DNA from: JAAYKS01 sp964479435
Lineage (GTDB): Bacteria; Bacillota; Clostridia; Saccharofermentanales; UBA5734
DNA length: 7,175 bases
Assembly (NCBI GenBank): GCA_964479435.1
Contig: CAYZME010000088.1
Span: forward strand, 1 to 7,175
Reading direction: 5' to 3'
Under the pieces are notes generated by a model. That model ran no database searches and was not told where the DNA came from. It saw nothing but the letters and a program-made list of their open reading frames with translations. Of this stretch, positions 5,861-7,175 are shown in pieces (position 1 is the stretch's first letter; every line of letters starts with the position of its first letter). The translations under genes were made by a program, and so were the position numbers.

Positions 5861-6232
5861 ATGAAGTCCATCTCTGAGCTTGAAGCCGTCCGTACTCGTA
5901 CACTTGCCCAAATGAAACCGGGAGCGGAAAGCTCTTATCGTATGCGTGTCCTGGTTGGTATGGCCACGTGCGGGATTGCCGCGGGCGCGAAATTGGTGCA
6001 TCACGCGATTCGGGACGCGCTTGCCGCGCACGGAGTGGAGGATGTATCCTTGATCGCTACCGGGTGCATTGGCGCATGCCGGCTTGAGCCGATCGTGGAG
6101 ATCGTCGATGCGAACGGCGATAAAACCACTTATGTGCATATGGATGCTGAAAAAGCCAAGCAGGTTGTTGAAAAGCATATTATCGGCGGCGCGATTTGCA
6201 ACGATTGGGTGATCGGGACCGTAGACGCGTAA
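5861..6232 (+). CDS. HndB-like (2Fe-2S) thioredoxin-fold ferredoxin domain protein
   Basis: This 123-residue cytoplasmic protein resembles HndB, a small subunit of NADP-reducing [FeFe] hydrogenases, and the C-terminal thioredoxin-like ferredoxin domain of NuoE-related proteins. The family core is clear: RVLVGMATCGIAAGA (29-43) forms the first strand and Cys loop, TGCIGACRLEP (67-77) the second Cys pair, then VEIVDANG and a family-like tail YVHMDAEKAKQVVEKHI (91-107). Cysteines are C37, C69, C73 and C113. The start at ATG 5861 follows GGAGG by 10 bases; an in-frame GTG at 5840 lies before that site. No hydrogenase large subunit, NuoF-like or HndA-like gene is in the window: it stands first behind its own promoter, 73 bases before a membrane protein. 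It may carry an Fe-S cluster and act as an electron carrier, but its partner is unknown and hydrogenase membership is not supported here. Confidence 0.88.
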   Translation: MKSISELEAVRTRTLAQMKPGAESSYRMRVLVGMATCGIAAGAKLVHHAIRDALAAHGVEDVSLIATGCIGACRLEPIVEIVDANGDKTTYVHMDAEKAKQVVEKHIIGGAICNDWVIGTVDA

Positions 6233-6249
6233 GGATACAAGAAACGCCG

Positions 6250-6269
6250 GATCCCGTCGATAACGGATC
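6250..6269 (+). other. Weak intergenic hairpin between the HndB-like and membrane protein genes
   Basis: GATCC-GT pairs with AC-GGATC around a five-base loop, with one bulged C at 6255. No proper T-run follows, so it may be a weak attenuator or mRNA-processing element, or chance. The two genes may still be cotranscribed. Confidence 0.25.
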
Positions 6270-6305
6270 TTCTGATTGATTTCGCAGGAGCGAGAACGGA
6301 GAGGC

Positions 6306-7094
6306 ATGCGACCACTCGCGTTGGTTCGTGAATCATTTCGGTTTCACCGTATGGGAAGCCAGACCCTGGTCAGGGTACTCTTTATTTGCGCTTACGTGCT
6401 TAGCGCTTTGCGTAGGGTGTTTCCCAGCGACCTGGAGAACCTGACCGAGTTATATCAGTATTTGATGACATATCCGGCTGCCGGACTCGGATTCGCGGCC
6501 GGGCAGGAATCCATGCCCGCGATCTCCTCCGGTACGATCATATGGGCAGTGGTGCAATTTGCGACCTCCCTGTTTTTGTTGTTATTCGCGATTGCATACG
6601 CCTCTTTATATGTGGCTGAGCATGAAGGCGATACAGTCCGCCTCGGCCTGAAACGGTATTTGAAAAGTGTGCCGCGCCTGTTGGCTTTTTTCTTTATGTT
6701 TTTTGGGATCTCACTGCTGTCGTCGGCGTTGACGTCGGTGCTGGTGATGTTGTTCCTGCTGATCGCGGGCGCGCTTACTTTGTATTTTCTGCCCTTACTG
6801 CTCTCTCGTACCCACATGAAATTGATGTGGGCGGCCAATCGCAGCTTCACACGGACGCGCGGAAGCCGGTTTTATATTCTCAATTGCCTGTTGCTGGTGA
6901 CCTTCATCGTGAGTCTGGCGCGCAATACCTTGCTGATGGTGATACCGTCCAACATCTGGGCAGACGCCATTCTGGGCGGGTTTTTTTCTGCGGCGATGAC
7001 GCTTATGCACGGTCGCTTAATGGGGGCGTTGTATTTTATTGTTTTTAAACAAAAAGATTCTTTGCCGGGGATTGAACCCAAGGACGCGGATTGA
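6306..7094 (+). CDS. Uncharacterised multi-pass membrane protein
   Basis: I do not recognise this 262-residue protein. Hydrophobic stretches at about 21-38, 78-103, 124-140, 141-167, 189-212 and 222-247 suggest around six membrane helices. A basic amphipathic N-terminus (MRPLALVRESFRFHR) precedes the first, and a loop of about 40 residues (39-77) follows it. The charged loop 104-123 and the basic segment 168-188 (SRTHMKLMWAANRSFTRTRGS) probably face the cytoplasm. The general look, a short basic lead then paired helices around an N-R-S-F segment, recalls small Firmicutes membrane-domain families of the DUF975/YciC type, but that is only an impression. The ATG at 6306 has GGAG (6298-6301) 4 bases upstream and AGGAG 15 bases upstream, neither ideal; an in-frame TTG at 6276 has no good site. 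It follows the HndB-like gene by 73 bases and ends at the hairpin array. Confidence 0.8.
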   Translation: MRPLALVRESFRFHRMGSQTLVRVLFICAYVLSALRRVFPSDLENLTELYQYLMTYPAAGLGFAAGQESMPAISSGTIIWAVVQFATSLFLLLFAIAYASLYVAEHEGDTVRLGLKRYLKSVPRLLAFFFMFFGISLLSSALTSVLVMLFLLIAGALTLYFLPLLLSRTHMKLMWAANRSFTRTRGSRFYILNCLLLVTFIVSLARNTLLMVIPSNIWADAILGGFFSAAMTLMHGRLMGALYFIVFKQKDSLPGIEPKDAD

Positions 7095-7112
7095 AACACT
7101 GCCCGTGTTTTT
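7095..7112 (+). terminator. Terminator-like hairpin directly after the membrane protein gene
   Basis: Starting on the base after the stop codon, AACAC (7095-7099) pairs with GTGTT (7105-7109) around TGCCC, followed by more T. The stem is short, so it would be a weak terminator alone. It is an 18-base variant of the repeat unit that follows. Confidence 0.5.
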
Positions 7113-7175
7113 AACACGCAGCCCGTGTTTTTAACACGCAGCCCGTGTTTTTAACACGCAGCCCGTGTTTTTAAC
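7113..7175 (+). repeat. Tandem array of a 20-base hairpin/T-run unit, running off the window
   Basis: The unit AACACGCAGCCCGTGTTTTT occurs at 7113-7132, 7133-7152 and 7153-7172 without a mismatch, and a fourth copy begins at 7173 before the window ends. Each unit holds AACACG and its complement CGTGTT around CAGCC, then T residues. The T-run side also forms the reciprocal palindrome CGTGTT-TTT-AACACG with the next unit, so the whole array can fold in two registers. There are no spacers, so it is not a CRISPR array. The preceding 18-base copy reads AACACT where later units read AACACGCA. Confidence 0.95.

Noticed and set aside
5744..6307. 187-codon open frame on the minus strand across the HndB-like gene and its promoter.
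   Set aside because: The opposite frame encodes an unmistakable HndB-like protein with promoter and ribosome binding site.
7060..7085. GGGGATTGAACCC, resembling the T-arm of a tRNA gene on the minus strand.
   Set aside because: It lies inside the end of the membrane protein gene, and no acceptor, D or anticodon arms can be found around it.
7095..7175. CRISPR array.
   Set aside because: The 20-base units are directly adjacent with no unique spacers, and no cas gene is near.

Overview
The window looks like a piece of a Bacillota (Firmicutes) chromosome with moderately high GC. The signs are strong purine-rich Shine-Dalgarno sites, GTG starts, recognisable sigma-A-type promoters, a PheB-type ACT protein next to homoserine dehydrogenase, and a glutamine synthetase homologue of about 640 residues that I associate from memory with Clostridia-like Firmicutes. 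The exact lineage cannot be settled from the sequence. Most of the content is housekeeping; I see no phage, insertion sequence, CRISPR array, tRNA or rRNA. No gene-free stretch exceeds 300 bases; the longest (5569-5860, 292 bases) holds two divergent promoters and their leaders.

Left part, plus strand: the C-terminal part of an RsmF/NOL1/NOP2/sun-type rRNA cytosine-5 methyltransferase enters from the left edge. It is translationally coupled by an ATGA overlap to rdgB, a house-cleaning nucleoside triphosphate pyrophosphatase. A clear promoter then drives pheB (HTH plus ACT domain) and hom (homoserine dehydrogenase), a probable two-gene amino-acid unit at the aspartate-semialdehyde branch point towards threonine and methionine. 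The C-terminal region of hom is where an ACT domain normally sits, but it is short and lacks the usual signature.

Middle, minus strand: a 638-residue glutamine synthetase-superfamily protein converges on hom with only 8 bases between the stop codons. Several catalytic residues are kept, but two positions expected to be the third metal-ligand Glu and a phosphate-binding Arg are changed, and there is a roughly 190-residue helical C-terminal extension. Upstream of it are a pair of GGTATACG direct repeats and a strong perfect hairpin terminator. The terminator ends a 59-residue four-cysteine zinc-ribbon gene, also on the minus strand.

Right part, plus strand: divergently from the zinc-ribbon gene, an extended -10 promoter drives a stand-alone HndB-like [2Fe-2S] thioredoxin-fold protein, followed by an unrecognised membrane protein with about six transmembrane segments. 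Immediately after the membrane protein the sequence becomes a tandem array of 20-base units, each a small hairpin followed by a T-run. The array runs off the window and is the most unusual non-coding structure here. The glutamine synthetase-like protein, the altered Hom tail and this array are the points most worth following up. I found no convincing evidence of an undescribed multi-gene system.
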